Shown here one piece after another: positions 5,541-5,929 of a DNA stretch of 5,929 bases. The DNA comes from Sulfurovaceae bacterium. Lineage in GTDB: Bacteria > Campylobacterota > Campylobacteria > Campylobacterales > Sulfurovaceae. Numbering within the stretch: position 1 is the stretch's first letter; every line of letters starts with the position of its first letter. Under the pieces are notes generated by a model. It was not told where the DNA came from. It saw only the letters and a list, made by a program, of their open reading frames with translations, and made no database searches. The translations under genes and the position numbers were made by a program. The stretch lies in assembly GCA_029933395.1 (NCBI GenBank), contig JAOZOG010000133.1:1-5929 (forward strand). Direction: 5' to 3'.

Positions 5541-5929
5541 ATCATCATTGCAGCAAGCAGGAGCAGTAATCCAAATGCCATCGCACCCGAATTATCCCCC
5601 GCTCTGCCACTATAGGTATGGCCGAATGCCCGGGTCACTCTCTGTGAGAGGCCGACCATTCCATTGACAGCTGCATCGACGATATGATGGTCGATCCAAT
5701 TGATCGTCTTCGCAAAACTCTCGATAACGACATTGTGCGTGAACCAGAAGATCATCTTTTCGATATAGTAGCCGTTGAAGAGAATGCCGTGAATCGTTTT
5801 GATCAGAGGCTGTGAAGCGATCTTTTCCGTCAGATCAGGCCGTTTGACATAATAGTAGTAGACGATCAACGCCAGCAGTGCGATACCGCTCATCAGTCCA
5901 AAGAAGAGGCCTGCCACATGCGGCTCTTC
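5525..5929 (-). CDS. nuoL: NADH-quinone oxidoreductase (complex I) subunit L, C-terminal part, runs off right edge
   Basis: The last 134 codons of a longer gene; the true start is outside the window. A GTG at 5917 is internal, because the frame stays open through GAAGAGCCGCAT to the edge. Visible in order: a membrane helix (about residues 5-27 of this fragment, ending YYYY), a charged stretch (VKRPDLTEK), a long segment with WIDHHIVDAAVNG (78-90) that corresponds to the iDxxiiDgxVNG motif near the NuoL C-terminus, and a final membrane helix (about 114-132). By homology with E. coli complex I this part should include the long lateral helix that lies along NuoM and NuoN and the last anchoring helix. 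The catalytic Glu/Lys residues lie upstream and cannot be checked. Identity is supported by position before nuoM and the ATGA overlap. Confidence 0.9.
   Translation of the reverse strand, partial: EEPHVAGLFFGLMSGIALLALIVYYYYVKRPDLTEKIASQPLIKTIHGILFNGYYIEKMIFWFTHNVVIESFAKTINWIDHHIVDAAVNGMVGLSQRVTRAFGHTYSGRAGDNSGAMAFGLLLLLAAMMIGGAV

Overview
The window reads as chromosomal DNA of a Campylobacterota (epsilonproteobacterial) bacterium, probably a sulfur- or hydrogen-oxidising relative of Sulfurovum or Sulfurimonas. This rests on the style of the NADH dehydrogenase proteins, the type IIG restriction enzyme and the codon usage. No marker gene settles the genus, so the taxonomy is an inference.

Layout. 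Positions 1-1082 (minus) hold the N-terminal 360 codons of a large type IIG restriction-modification enzyme; its PD-(D/E)XK nuclease motif is intact and its methylase half lies beyond the left edge. A 129-base AT-rich gap (1083-1211) carries divergent promoters. On the plus strand follows a complete small class I SAM-dependent methyltransferase (1212-1790). Convergent to it, on the minus strand, is an AT-rich two-gene toxin-antitoxin operon: a Phd/YefM-type antitoxin (2169-2441) and a RelE/ParE-type toxin (1844-2176), overlapping by 8 bases.

The 331-base stretch 2442-2772 contains no credible gene but is full of structure. From left to right it holds the antitoxin leader and candidate promoter, an 8-bp-stem hairpin, two inverted copies of a REP-like element (GTAG plus hairpin), and a third, longer GTAG-footed hairpin of different sequence just downstream of nuoN. 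This arrangement resembles the REP/BIME repeats mobilised by RAYT transposases.

The right half (2773-5929, minus) is the 3' end of a respiratory complex I operon: the nuoL C-terminus, complete nuoM and complete nuoN. The genes are joined by ATGA and TAATG stop/start overlaps, each with a strong Shine-Dalgarno. NuoL, NuoM and NuoN are the three antiporter-like proton-pumping subunits of the membrane arm, and the key Glu/Lys residues are present in NuoM and NuoN. The operon appears to end at nuoN, and its transcript would run into the repeat cluster, where the hairpins could protect the 3' end.

The most unusual signal is the repeat cluster at 2506-2749. The genes belong to recognisable families, and I see no clear evidence of a wholly new multi-gene system.
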